Below, piece by piece: positions 24,601 to 32,591 of a stretch of DNA of 64,000 bases (position 1 is the stretch's first letter; the number at the start of each line of letters is the position of its first letter). The translations under genes and the position numbers were made by a program. This DNA is from Taibaiella koreensis (GTDB taxonomy: Bacteria; Bacteroidota; Bacteroidia; Chitinophagales; Chitinophagaceae): NCBI RefSeq assembly GCF_003545715.1, contig NZ_QVNU01000007.1, positions 186,001-250,000 on the forward strand, read 5' to 3'. The notes beneath the pieces are model-generated. The model had not been told where the DNA came from, did not search any database, and was given only the letters and a program-made list of their open reading frames with translations.

Positions 24601-24898
24601 CGGAAGTGAGCTGCAATAATTGTGTTTCTTCCAAAACAAATTCTGTAAGGCGCCCTTCGGGAGAAGGAAGTATCAATGTCGTTACGTCGGACGGCCGTCG
24701 CAGCGCGTTTCCCGGCTGAGCGTTACTGAGCTGGTCGGCCAATGCTTTTCTGTCAGTCAGGTATGCTTTGAAATGGCCGCTTTCGGAAAGGTTTTTTGCC
24801 GTGGCATTGAGACGTTGCCAGGTCTGCGACTGGGCCCTGAGGCATAAAAGAAGCAGTAAGAGCATGGAGGCTGCCCTTAGGGTAGAAGAGTGGTTCAT
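21632..24898 (-). CDS. reprolysin-like zinc metalloprotease with T9SS sorting domain
   Basis: 1088 residues. Signal peptide about 1-25 (MLLLLLCLRAQSQ), propeptide-like segment to about 195, then a metzincin catalytic domain (residues 200-410) with the zinc motif HELGHRLGAGH near residue 340 and a downstream Met-turn candidate in GGSTIMAYTD. Two or three beta domains follow (residues 420-990; PVNTQQVQILFAVDGLNYNI, PAYAYLVVN-like and a DUF-type proprotein region), and the C-terminus is a T9SS type A sorting domain (LTIVPNPATSQVSIQVKGRQ ... LAPGMYLLSGKGF). It should be a secreted or surface-attached protease that degrades extracellular protein. The gene stands alone with a distant -7 box at 24981. 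Confidence 0.92.
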   Translation of the reverse strand: MNHSSTLRAASMLLLLLLCLRAQSQTWQRLNATAKNLSESGHFKAYLTDRKALADQLSNAQPGNALRRPSDVTTLILPSPEGRLTEFVLEETQLLQLTSGTPAVPVHTYSGYSRDKSELIHLSTYKDKIYGIVLRAGYTWYISTSAQLPADQPRGLIYIFDDAGRPDAGAKLAMCGMDDNMLQLPQEITALKPTLTPSTGCFLRTYRLAVGCTGEFTAASGSQADAIAHLTALINTVNAVFERDLGVRFTVVTNNNLIYTDPTTDPFNPAAGPCSPQTTYAENSFSNNLNDADYDMGIIIFYTNFGGCAGGTTCIGSTKGRTTAGYNSLDPTTYLGTVTAHELGHRLGAGHSHNANGAGCSFSPNSAWEVGGGSTIMAYTDCQPSYNSYNTFVYFHGGNIGQMKTFINSANGSCYTAGAVNTTPAINTPSDDTFFIPVSTPYRLYANATDAEDNNLTYNFEEMDLGTGDSTRPTPATAFGPIVRNFQPSTRSFRYVPRMDSILTNTVPAFELLSSVPRQLTYRTTVRDNHPGCGCTGTDTFLIKTTGTSPFQVTSQNTPATLNGGTSLTLTWDVAGTDQAPVNTQQVQILFAVDGLNYNIPLLSATPNNGTATVTVPNMPTTNGRIMVAAQGNLFFDINNADLTIQPACASAQPSGIWPQDPVTAQQGDPSLQLDLLPLLGQPFDTLAGEITATDPTGIIGFRNSPTDSTCRAGSGYSGRYDLFRFRVAQPGIYTVGRTLYTLPANPYMTIYGSGGLVAANAANACTNYQYGSTTAFQTPGGTTTTTDVRFTFNALRDSVYTLAILRRNATILGTYRIDFSGPAKVYPETQTPVGSYAYLVVNSTGTIIAISAGPPNLQSQGPGSYTVYGLSYSPSIAINSYLNQPFNSLLTAGFGSGECLAVSSNSVTVTITPTPLPYEYLKLTARQEQQASRLYWQTEGLPSLSNFQLEQSSDGRNFSPFKTLGKNEAKQEEGHYSYWHTGAAEGSNYYRVRANQTDGDFRYSNIAVVHFSNLPGLTIVPNPATSQVSIQVKGRQLPLAAVLTDMSGRILKQLNVDRDGYTLSLAGLAPGMYLLSGKGFAVKLAKR

Positions 24899-24980
24899 AG
24901 CGGTAACTGTTTTTTTGAGTATGAAGGTCGTGTTGGTCTATTGGTACAACAATACTCGGAATTAGCCGTGCTACGTGCCG

Positions 24981-24988
24981 CAAAACTA
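24981..24988 (-). promoter_or_regulatory. -7 box for the metalloprotease gene
   Basis: Minus strand TAGTTTTG (TAnnTTTG), 83 bp before the start codon, implying a leader of about 75 nt. No clear -33 element. Confidence 0.35.
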
Positions 24989-25139
24989 ACTATTTTAAAG
25001 GAAAAGAATATGTTTCCTGGTGTGCACGATAAAGATTTGCTGAGAAAGCGGGTGCACGTACGATACCTTTATCGGCAATACATATTGTACAGGCCGGTCT
25101 TTGCTTGTACCTTTACCGTTCTTTATTTTTTTAGCGTCG

Positions 25140-25640
25140 ATGATCACCATTATATCCGGGACCAACAGGAAAGACAGCCGCACCATGCAGGTAGCTGCTT
25201 ATTATTTTCGTTTGCTGCAGGAGAAGGGGGCGACAGTGCATTTGCTCTCGCTCGAAGGTAGAAATGTATTTACCCGCAACGCGGAGGTAAAGCAGCTGGA
25301 AGAAACCCTGCTTATCCCTTCTGAAAAATTCGTCATGATTATGCCGGAATACAACGGCAGTTTCCCCGGGGTATTGAAAGCCTTGCTCGACAGTACCGAC
25401 ATAAAAAAATGCTGGTGGCATAAAAAAGTCCTGCTCACCGGCGTGGCCGACGGACGCGGCGGCAACCTGCGCGGTATTGAGCATATGACCAATATCCTGC
25501 ATTACCTGAAAATGAATGTTTACTACGATAAGCTGCCCTTGTCCCGGATCAACGAGGAAATGGATGCCGCCGGGACCTTCCTGCACGAACGGACGATCCG
25601 GGCGATCGATGGACAGATCGATGGATTTGTGCAGTATTGA
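25140..25640 (+). CDS. NAD(P)H-dependent oxidoreductase (FMN reductase family)
   Basis: 166 residues from ATG 25140 (MITIISGTNRKDSRTMQVAA). A flavodoxin-like FMN_red protein: the N-terminal ISGTNRKDSRT phosphate loop, IMPEYNGSFPGVLKALLDS (PEYNgs motif near residue 75-95), and LTGVADGRGGNLRGIEHMTN. A longer frame reaches TTG 25101 but adds only hydrophobic residues not seen in the family. It reduces flavin or quinone-type substrates with NAD(P)H; the substrate here is unknown. It lies 73 bp ahead of the M1 aminopeptidase on the same strand, possibly in one transcript. Confidence 0.9.
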   Translation: MITIISGTNRKDSRTMQVAAYYFRLLQEKGATVHLLSLEGRNVFTRNAEVKQLEETLLIPSEKFVMIMPEYNGSFPGVLKALLDSTDIKKCWWHKKVLLTGVADGRGGNLRGIEHMTNILHYLKMNVYYDKLPLSRINEEMDAAGTFLHERTIRAIDGQIDGFVQY

Positions 25641-25713
25641 TCTATAAAACCGGTAGCAATAATCCCCCCGCGTGGGGTAATCCCGGCTGGCCGATAAACC
25701 TCAAATTTGCGGT

Positions 25714-28311
25714 ATGACCCCCACAAAAAACGGCTTTGCCGCACTCTTGCTCTGTTGTATCCTGGCTTCCTGCAGTACTTTGAAAAAGAGCACAACGGTA
25801 CCGCCGACGCCCCGGGAAAGTACGGACGCTCTTTCCGACAGCCTGATAGGCATTTACCGGGCCAGCGCGACAAAGACCTGGGAATTGGTGCATACAGGCA
25901 TCGATATCCGCTTGCACATCAAAGAGCAGACTGCCAGTGGTACCACCCGCTTAACGCTTCATCCCTATTATTATGCCACCGATAGCCTGGTACTGGATGC
26001 CAAGGCGATGACGATCGAAAGTGTGACCACCGCAGGACAACCACTGCACTACACCTACGATACGCTGCAGTTGAAGATAAAGCTGCCGCAACGCTACAGC
26101 CGGAAAGATACGCTTCAATTGGAGGTCCGCTATCAGGCAATGCCCTACGCTTTCGCAGCAGGCGGCAGTGACGCAATCAAGGAAGACCGGGGGCTGTATT
26201 TTGTGAATGCAGATGGAAAGGAGCCGTATCAGCCGGTGCAGGTATGGACGCAGGGCGAAACGGAAGCCAATAGCCATTGGTTCCCCACTTTCGATAAAAC
26301 CAATTTTCGTTCGGCCTTCGATATTACCATTCATATTCCTGATAGCTTTAAGACCTTGAGCAATGGTCTCCTGGTACAATCGGTAAAGGAAGGCGATGGT
26401 TGGCGTGCCGATAGCTGGAAACAGGCCGTTCCCATTCCGCCTTACCTGGCCATGATGGCTGTAGGGAATTTTGCGGTGACAAAGGATAGCTGGAAGGGAA
26501 AAGAGGTGAGTTATTATGTACCGCAGCAATATGGCGCCTTTGCAAAAGATATTTTTGCCAGAACACCCGATATGATCGAATTCTACACTAACCTGTTGAA
26601 GGTCCCTTTTCCCTGGGATAAATATAGCCAGGTGGTGACCTATGACTATGTGTCGGGTGCGATGGAAAATGTTTCGGCCAGCCTTTTCGGCGCTTTCAAC
26701 CTGAAGGATAAACGGCAGATTGCCGATGATAACAACGATTTTATTGTAGCCCACGAGCTGTTCCACCAATGGTTCGGCGACTACGTAACAGCCGAGTCCT
26801 GGAGCAATCTTACACTGAACGAATCTTTTGCCGACTATGGCGAATACCTGTGGGCCGAGCACCGCTATGGCAAACCGGCTTTACAGCTGGCCTGGATACA
26901 GGGTCAGATGAAATACCTGGGCCAGGCCCGGCGCAACGATCCGCCGCTGGTGCGGTATCATTATCTCTCGCATGAAGATATGTTTGACCGGGTCTCTTAT
27001 TCCAAAGGAGGACTTATCCTGCATTACCTGCGGCAGCTGACGGGCGACGAGGCTTTCTTCGATGCGCTCCATCTTTACCTGGAACAAAATGCATTGCGCA
27101 GCGCCGAAGCCAGCCAGCTACGCCTGGCCATAGAGCAGGTTACCGGCAAGGACTGGAACTGGTTCTTTGATCAGTGGTATTACCGGGGAGGGCATCCAAA
27201 GCTATCTATACGCTACCGCTATGATGATGCCGGGCAAAGACTCGAAGTAAACGTGAGCCAGACACAGAGCGATTCAGCAGGTATCTATATCCTCCCCTTA
27301 AAAGCACAGCTGATCAGCGGGGGGCAGGTATCCGAAACGGATTGGTATATTGACAGGAAAGAGCAAACGTTCCGCTATCCTTACCGGAACGGGCAACGGC
27401 CTGTACTGGTGCCGGATGCAGGACACTGGCTTCCTGGTGAGCTCGAAGACAATAAAACGGTGATCCAATGGAAAAGTCAGTTTGAATACAGCAACGACCG
27501 GATCAGTAAACGCCAGGCGGTAATGGCCTGCGCCTTGCTCCGCAGCAACGATACGGCACAGCAGGTGCTGGAGAGTGCCCTGAGCGATACTGATCCTTAT
27601 ATCCGTAACCTGGCGATCAACCTCAAGACATACGAAGCCGGCAAAAAGCTGCCCGATACCTGGATCGCAAAGCTGGCGCATATCGCAACCTTTGACCAGG
27701 ACAACAGGGCCCGTGCCAGCGCCCTGATCGCGCTGGGCCTTCTTAAAAATGAGGCATACGCAGCGGCTTATCAGCATGCCCTGGATGATAGCTCCTACCA
27801 GGTAGCGGCTGCCGGTCTGTATGCTTTGGACCAGGTCAACCATAAGCAGGCGCTGGAACAAGCCCGGGCGCTGAAGCCGGAGACAATGATGGGTAACAAC
27901 CTGCTGTATACGGCGGCCGATGTGATTGCCAAAGAAGGGCTGCCGGCCGATTATGATTTTTTCGAACAAAAGCTATTGCACTTGTTTGAAGGCATGCGCA
28001 GCTATTTCCTGGATGCCTTCAAAAGCTACATGTTGCAGCTCAAAGACGAAGCTGCTTTTGGTAAAGGGGTAGCCTTGCTCAGCCGTCTGTCGGATAATAA
28101 AAAAGACAGTCCCGGTGGCCTGTTCACGGCATCGATCCTGTACCGTCTGCAGGTAAACGCAGATAAGCAGGTTAAGCTGGGCACAGACCGTGCTGCCGTG
28201 GATGAAGCCAAAAGCCGCCGTGAAGTGGCCGCCGCAGCCTGGCAGCGTTTTAAAGAAAGCCTTACCGACGAGGAGCTGAAAGAAGCGGCCGCCCGTTATG
28301 AGAAAGAATAA
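25714..28311 (+). CDS. M1 family zinc aminopeptidase, lipoprotein
   Basis: 865 residues. Signal with lipobox LASC (LLLCCILASC, Cys 20). The M1 catalytic region has the exopeptidase motif GAMEN at about residue 312 and the zinc site HELFHQW at about 346 with the third ligand Glu in NESFADYGEY about 369. The N-terminal beta-saddle domain precedes this, and residues 590-865 form a helical HEAT-like C-terminal domain (DPYIRNLAINLKTYEAGKKL, RARASALIALGLLKNEAYAA). It removes N-terminal amino acids from peptides in the periplasm or at the outer membrane, helping use of peptides made by secreted proteases such as 21632..24898. A shared terminator lies just downstream. Confidence 0.94.
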   Translation: MTPTKNGFAALLLCCILASCSTLKKSTTVPPTPRESTDALSDSLIGIYRASATKTWELVHTGIDIRLHIKEQTASGTTRLTLHPYYYATDSLVLDAKAMTIESVTTAGQPLHYTYDTLQLKIKLPQRYSRKDTLQLEVRYQAMPYAFAAGGSDAIKEDRGLYFVNADGKEPYQPVQVWTQGETEANSHWFPTFDKTNFRSAFDITIHIPDSFKTLSNGLLVQSVKEGDGWRADSWKQAVPIPPYLAMMAVGNFAVTKDSWKGKEVSYYVPQQYGAFAKDIFARTPDMIEFYTNLLKVPFPWDKYSQVVTYDYVSGAMENVSASLFGAFNLKDKRQIADDNNDFIVAHELFHQWFGDYVTAESWSNLTLNESFADYGEYLWAEHRYGKPALQLAWIQGQMKYLGQARRNDPPLVRYHYLSHEDMFDRVSYSKGGLILHYLRQLTGDEAFFDALHLYLEQNALRSAEASQLRLAIEQVTGKDWNWFFDQWYYRGGHPKLSIRYRYDDAGQRLEVNVSQTQSDSAGIYILPLKAQLISGGQVSETDWYIDRKEQTFRYPYRNGQRPVLVPDAGHWLPGELEDNKTVIQWKSQFEYSNDRISKRQAVMACALLRSNDTAQQVLESALSDTDPYIRNLAINLKTYEAGKKLPDTWIAKLAHIATFDQDNRARASALIALGLLKNEAYAAAYQHALDDSSYQVAAAGLYALDQVNHKQALEQARALKPETMMGNNLLYTAADVIAKEGLPADYDFFEQKLLHLFEGMRSYFLDAFKSYMLQLKDEAAFGKGVALLSRLSDNKKDSPGGLFTASILYRLQVNADKQVKLGTDRAAVDEAKSRREVAAAAWQRFKESLTDEELKEAAARYEKE

Positions 28312-28313
28312 AA

Positions 28314-28347
28314 AATAATAACCAGCTCCGGAAAGCTGGTTATTATT
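28314..28347. terminator. bidirectional terminator
   Basis: Arms AATAATAACCAGCT / AGCTGGTTATTATT around CCGGAA, between the convergent M1 aminopeptidase and egtD genes. Confidence 0.85.
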
Positions 28348-28367
28348 ATTGCAAGGCATGTTATCGT

Positions 28368-29378
28368 TTAACGACTACCAAGTACGCTCTTAAGCGAAGG
28401 GACAGTCCATAGGGTATCCAAAAAATTCCGTTCCCGGTCGTAAAAATGCTGTATGGGTGTAAAGCCCGACTTGCGTGCCATTTGCTCAATCTGGCCCATG
28501 TCGTACTTCTGCGATACTTCCATATAGATAGCTTCATCCTTTTCGAACGATATCCTTGTGTCGCCAAGTGTTACCACCTGGGCTTCTGTGCTGATCAGGT
28601 AACTTTTGCAAGCGCCTGTTCCCGGGTCGTACACAGGATAATGCCGGAATTTTTTCAGGTCGAAATTACCTTCAAGTTCCCGGTTGATGCGGGCCAGCAG
28701 GTTAAGATTAAAGTCGCGCGTAATGCCTGCCGCGTCATTGTAAGCAGCCAGGATGGTAGCAGGATCTTTTTTCAGGTCGAACCCGATGAGCAGCAGGTCG
28801 CCTTCATTCAGGTAAGTATGCAACTCTCTGCAGAAATGAAAAGCTTCTTCGGGCTGCATATTGCCAATGGTCGCGCCCAGGAAGAGCACGAGCTTGGGTC
28901 CCTTGCTGTAGCGATTCAGCTCTTCCAGCATATGAAAATATTCACCGGTAAATCCCCTGGTCGTCATGCCGGGAAGCTTTCCGGGCAGGGATGTTTCCAG
29001 GTAGCCGATCACATTTCCCGAAATATCGATAGGATAATAGTGATAGCTTATCCCGCGTTGCAGCGCCTGTTCGAGCAGGTATAGCGATTTGGAGGCATCG
29101 CCGGCGCCCAGCTCCACGATATCGAATTGGCGATGGAACTGCAGGCAGGAGCCCAGAATGGCATTGCTTTGTCTTTGCAGGATTTCCAGCTCTGCATTAG
29201 TAAGGTAGTATTCCGGGCTTTGCATGATCTGCTGAAACAAGCGATCGCCGGTAGCATCGTAAAAATATTTGGGCTCAAGATACTTTTGTCTTGCCGATAA
29301 TCCCCTGATCACATCCCTGCGAAAATTGCTATCCGGTATCGTCATGTATGACTTGTCTTGTGCTATCGTCGATTTCAT
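28368..29378 (-). CDS. egtD: L-histidine N-alpha-methyltransferase EgtD
   Basis: 336 residues. EgtD (DUF2260) trimethylates histidine to hercynine with three SAM molecules, the first step of ergothioneine synthesis. Family features: LEPKYFYDATGDRLFQQIMQ near residue 35, SPEYYLTNAELEIL, the SAM loop VELGAGDASKSLYLL at about 88, YPIDISGNVI, LFLGATIGNMQPEEAFHFCR and the substrate-pocket region YNDAAGITRDFNLNLLARIN. The C-terminus (SQKYDMGQIEQMARKSGFTP) is also standard. It is 22 bp downstream of egtB on the same strand, forming an operon whose other member is the FAD oxidoreductase 30568..31956. Confidence 0.95.
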   Translation of the reverse strand: MKSTIAQDKSYMTIPDSNFRRDVIRGLSARQKYLEPKYFYDATGDRLFQQIMQSPEYYLTNAELEILQRQSNAILGSCLQFHRQFDIVELGAGDASKSLYLLEQALQRGISYHYYPIDISGNVIGYLETSLPGKLPGMTTRGFTGEYFHMLEELNRYSKGPKLVLFLGATIGNMQPEEAFHFCRELHTYLNEGDLLLIGFDLKKDPATILAAYNDAAGITRDFNLNLLARINRELEGNFDLKKFRHYPVYDPGTGACKSYLISTEAQVVTLGDTRISFEKDEAIYMEVSQKYDMGQIEQMARKSGFTPIQHFYDRERNFLDTLWTVPSLKSVLGSR

Positions 29379-29400
29379 AATGTGTGCATATTAATGTTCG

Positions 29401-30558
29401 TTACCGGGCCAGGCGCAGGCCGGTAAATTGCCAGCGCAGACCGGGCTGAAAAAAGTTGCGGTACGTATTGCGGCTGTGCCCCGGCGTAGTCGCCTCCGAA
29501 GCACCGCGCAGCACCATTTGGTTCACCATAAATTTTCCATTGTATTCACCTATCGCGCCCTCGGCTTTCACAAAGCCGGGGTAAGGCAGGTAGGCGCTTT
29601 CGGTCCATTCCCAGCGCGCCCCCCAGGGGAAGCGATCGCTGGCAAGCTCCCATTCCGCCTCTGTAGGCAGGCGACAGCCGGCCCAGGCGGCAAAAGCCCA
29701 GGCTTCGTAATAGCTGATGTGGCACACGGGCTGCTTCAATGGCACCAATGTAAGTCCTTCGGGTGTATAGTGGTACCAGGCGCCCTCGATCTGCTGCCAG
29801 TACATCGGCGCTGCGACCTGGTGCTGCTGCACCCAGGCCCATCCATCCGAATGCCAGTGGCGGAAATCCTGGTAACCCCCGTCTTCGATAAAGGCTATGA
29901 ATTGCTCGTTGGTCACCGGTCCGCTCTGGATGGCAAAGGCCTGTGCATAGACTTTGTGCCGGTTCAGCTCGTTGTCGAAGCAGAACTGGTCTCCTTTGGC
30001 GCCAATCTCGTATACGCCTTCCGGGATATCGAGCCAGGCTTGCTCTACAATGTCCGGCACTTCCGGTTTTTCATAGGTGCAGGCATATGCGGGTAGTAAA
30101 GGGTTATTGCCCAATATATATTTGATATCGGTGATCAGCAATTCCTGGTGCTGTTCTTCGTGGTTCAATCCCAGCTCGATAATGGCCCGCAGCGATGCAT
30201 CAATCGCCGTTTCATCGCTGAGAAAAGCGATCATGGCGGCATCGACATAGGCGCGGTAGCGGAATACTTCTTCTACGGTAGGCCGGCTCAAGTTGCCTCT
30301 GTCGGTCCGCACCACGCGCGCCCCGACAGTTTCATAATAGCTGTTGAACACATAATTGTAATCGGGGTCAAACACTGCGTAGTCCTGCTGGTGCGGTGTG
30401 AGCACGAAAGTCTCAAAAAACCAGGTGGTGTGTCCGAGGTGCCATTTGGGCGGACTAACATCTACCACAGGTTGCACCACATAGTCTTCCGGGGCCAGCG
30501 AGGCGCAAATGGCAATGGTGCGTGCCCGTAGTCTCTGGTATTTTTCTTTAAAGCTCAT
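29401..30558 (-). CDS. egtB: ergothioneine biosynthesis protein EgtB (iron sulfoxide synthase)
   Basis: 385 residues. EgtB joins hercynine to a thiol donor (cysteine or gamma-glutamylcysteine) with O2, making a sulfoxide. The N-terminal DinB-like half carries the iron ligands in WHLGHTTWFFETFVL (about 37-50) and NHEEQHQELLITDIKYIL (about 130-148); the C-terminal half is a formylglycine-generating-enzyme type fold with CRLPTEAEWELASDRFPWGA and GASEATTPGHSRNTYRNFF. No egtA or egtC amidase is nearby, so a cysteine-using EgtB is plausible (inference). Gaps of 22 bp to egtD and 9 bp to the FAD oxidoreductase gene make a three-gene operon. Confidence 0.94.
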   Translation of the reverse strand: MSFKEKYQRLRARTIAICASLAPEDYVVQPVVDVSPPKWHLGHTTWFFETFVLTPHQQDYAVFDPDYNYVFNSYYETVGARVVRTDRGNLSRPTVEEVFRYRAYVDAAMIAFLSDETAIDASLRAIIELGLNHEEQHQELLITDIKYILGNNPLLPAYACTYEKPEVPDIVEQAWLDIPEGVYEIGAKGDQFCFDNELNRHKVYAQAFAIQSGPVTNEQFIAFIEDGGYQDFRHWHSDGWAWVQQHQVAAPMYWQQIEGAWYHYTPEGLTLVPLKQPVCHISYYEAWAFAAWAGCRLPTEAEWELASDRFPWGARWEWTESAYLPYPGFVKAEGAIGEYNGKFMVNQMVLRGASEATTPGHSRNTYRNFFQPGLRWQFTGLRLAR

Positions 30559-30567
30559 GTATGCTTA

Positions 30568-31956
30568 CTATCGTTCCAATGAAAAGAATAAATTGTTCAG
30601 CGATTCGGAAAGGGTAGGGTGCGCAAACATATGCTCTTTCACCTGTTCGTAGCTAAAACCGGCTACCATCGCCATTTGCAGTACGCTCATGATCTCTCCG
30701 CCGTTATGACACAGCAGTGATGCGCCCAGTATCTTACCCGTGCTTTTATCCACAATGGCTTTCAGCAGTCCCTGGGGCCTGTGATCGATAATGCCCCTCG
30801 ACGCCTTGTCCATTTCCAACCGGGCTACATCGATATCAAAGCCCTTTTCCCGTGCTTCTTTTTCCGTCAATCCTACCCGTCCCAGCTCAGGCTCGGTAAA
30901 CATGCAGTAAGGCACGATGCGGTCATTGGTAGAAACCGATGCGCCTTCTACCAGGTTGCGGTAGACGATCCGGTAATCGTTATACGAGATATGGGTAAAG
31001 GCTGGTCCGCCTTTCGCGTCTCCAAGAGCGAATATACGGTCGACATTTGTCTCGAGCCTATCATTTACTTTTATATAGCCATGATCATCCAGTATGATGC
31101 CGGCGTTCCCGGGTTGCAGGATATCGGAATTGGGCTGGCGCCCGGCCGCGACCAGCAGGTGGCTCCCCGTCACAATAGCGGGTACCCCGTTTTTTTCAAT
31201 ATGGAGTACCACGTCTTGCTTGCTGTTGCGGCTTACTTCGGCTACACGTGCACCTGTGAGTATTGTAATGCCTTCTTCCTCAAGGAACCGGGTTACGGTC
31301 TGCCGGATATCTTCATCCTCCTTGTCCAGGATATGGCTTTTACTTTCTATAAGGGTAACCTTGCTGCCGAAGCGGCGGAAAGCCTGCCCCATTTCAAGGC
31401 TGATGTATCCCGCGCCGAGAATAACAAGATGCTGGGGCAGGGCTTCCAATTCCATAACGGATGTGGAAGTAAGGAAGTCGCTGTCTTTCAGGCCGGGAAT
31501 GTCGGGAATAGCCGGTCTGGCACCGGTATTTATAAAAATGTAATCGGCCTTGATCTGCTCGCGGCTGCCATCATTTCTGGTAACGGTTACCTCTTTCTCA
31601 CCGCTGAATACGGCTGTTCCATAGATCAGCTCGAGGTTTTCCGTTTCCCGCAGCGAGCGTTCGCTACCGCCCCGGAAGCGATCCACGATCTGACGCTTGC
31701 GGTCGATGATCTCCTTAAAACGGACTTCGTAGGGTTGCGTGTTATGGATACCCAGCGCATCTGCATGCGCTGCATCGTAAGCGGCCCTGGCCGATGCGAT
31801 GATGCTTTTGCTGGGTATGCAGCCGTCGTTGATGCAGGTGCCGCCGACGGCTCTTTTTTCGATTAGGGCTGTAGAATAACCGGCTTTAGCCATCCGGATG
31901 GCCAGGGGCGTTCCGGCCTGGCCCGAGCCGATGATCAGGGCATTGAAGTGCTTCAT
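30568..31956 (-). CDS. FAD-dependent pyridine nucleotide-disulfide oxidoreductase
   Basis: 462 residues. The N-terminal FAD-binding loop is ALIIGSGQAGTPLAIRMAKA, and the redox-active disulfide is in VGGTCINDGCIPSKSIIAS (Cys 43/48 approx). An NAD(P) domain (LVILGAGYISLEMGQAFRRF) follows, then ALGDAKGGPAFTHISYNDYR and a dimerisation domain ending in HPTLSESLNNLFFSLER with the catalytic His-Pro. It resembles mercuric reductase or lipoamide dehydrogenase, but has no N-terminal metal-binding domain and no C-terminal vicinal Cys, so mercury reduction is not supported. Being first gene of the egtB-egtD operon, it may reduce a thiol or thiol-derived compound linked to ergothioneine (inference). Confidence 0.9.
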   Translation of the reverse strand: MKHFNALIIGSGQAGTPLAIRMAKAGYSTALIEKRAVGGTCINDGCIPSKSIIASARAAYDAAHADALGIHNTQPYEVRFKEIIDRKRQIVDRFRGGSERSLRETENLELIYGTAVFSGEKEVTVTRNDGSREQIKADYIFINTGARPAIPDIPGLKDSDFLTSTSVMELEALPQHLVILGAGYISLEMGQAFRRFGSKVTLIESKSHILDKEDEDIRQTVTRFLEEEGITILTGARVAEVSRNSKQDVVLHIEKNGVPAIVTGSHLLVAAGRQPNSDILQPGNAGIILDDHGYIKVNDRLETNVDRIFALGDAKGGPAFTHISYNDYRIVYRNLVEGASVSTNDRIVPYCMFTEPELGRVGLTEKEAREKGFDIDVARLEMDKASRGIIDHRPQGLLKAIVDKSTGKILGASLLCHNGGEIMSVLQMAMVAGFSYEQVKEHMFAHPTLSESLNNLFFSLER

Positions 31957-32077
31957 GAAAGGGCACGGCTTGATGTGCGGTAGTACAACAAGATTCCTTT
32001 CTTATTGTTCGAACCGTCAGCATAACAACGTTCTATGTTATGGATTGCTGGTGTAGCTTTGCCGGAAAAGGACAATT

Positions 32078-32464
32078 ATGATCGATCTGATGGCATTGCG
32101 TCCCGGCAATTATATTCATGCCGGACAGGCTGGTAACCATGCCGAACCGGATAGCAGCCGTTACCTGCGCGTATTGTCGGTGCAGCTTATGGAAAAGCGG
32201 CTTACGGCGAAGGCTGATGAGGATGTGGAAATCTATACGCTCGGCGCGGGCGATATTTATCCCTGCCCGCTCGACCGGCTGATGCAGATGATCGGCGGAC
32301 TTGCTTTCGGCGAACATTCCATCCTGATACAGGGGCCTGGCGCGGTGGCGATCGTGCATGAAAACGGCTCCCTCATTCCCCTGCCGCATATACGATACCT
32401 GCACGAGTTCCAGAACCTGTTTAGAAGCCTTACAGGGCAGGAATTTCCTTATAATGTAGGCTAA
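32078..32464 (+). CDS. conserved hypothetical protein, 128 aa
   Basis: Soluble protein starting MIDLMALRPGNYIHAGQAGN. The pattern LRxGNYxx at the start and YLHEFQNLFRSLTGQEFPYN at the end belongs to a small Bacteroidota family of unknown function in which the C-terminal LHxLQNLxxxLTGxEL is conserved; proteins of this type are often encoded near phage-like or catalytic genes but no role is known to me. There is no signal or membrane segment. A TAGCTTTG -7 box (32054..32061) lies only 17 bp before the ATG. It is divergent from the FAD oxidoreductase operon. Confidence 0.7.
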   Translation: MIDLMALRPGNYIHAGQAGNHAEPDSSRYLRVLSVQLMEKRLTAKADEDVEIYTLGAGDIYPCPLDRLMQMIGGLAFGEHSILIQGPGAVAIVHENGSLIPLPHIRYLHEFQNLFRSLTGQEFPYNVG

Positions 32465-32591
32465 TTTATGCTCGCCTGGTTTATTCAGCAAGGTGTTTTT
32501 ATTATTTTCACAAGAGACATGGCGATGGTGCAATGTAAACTTCATTTATATTGGATCGCGCTTGCCATCAATGTCCTTAACCCTTTAACCT

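Noticed and set aside
30781-31866. A 361-codon plus-strand frame over the FAD oxidoreductase
   Set aside because: Antisense to a gene with clear FAD and redox motifs; no signature of its own.
30568-31956. Mercuric reductase assignment
   Set aside because: The redox pair CINDGC is shared by the whole disulfide reductase family; the heavy-metal domain and the C-terminal vicinal cysteines of MerA are absent, and no mer genes are nearby.
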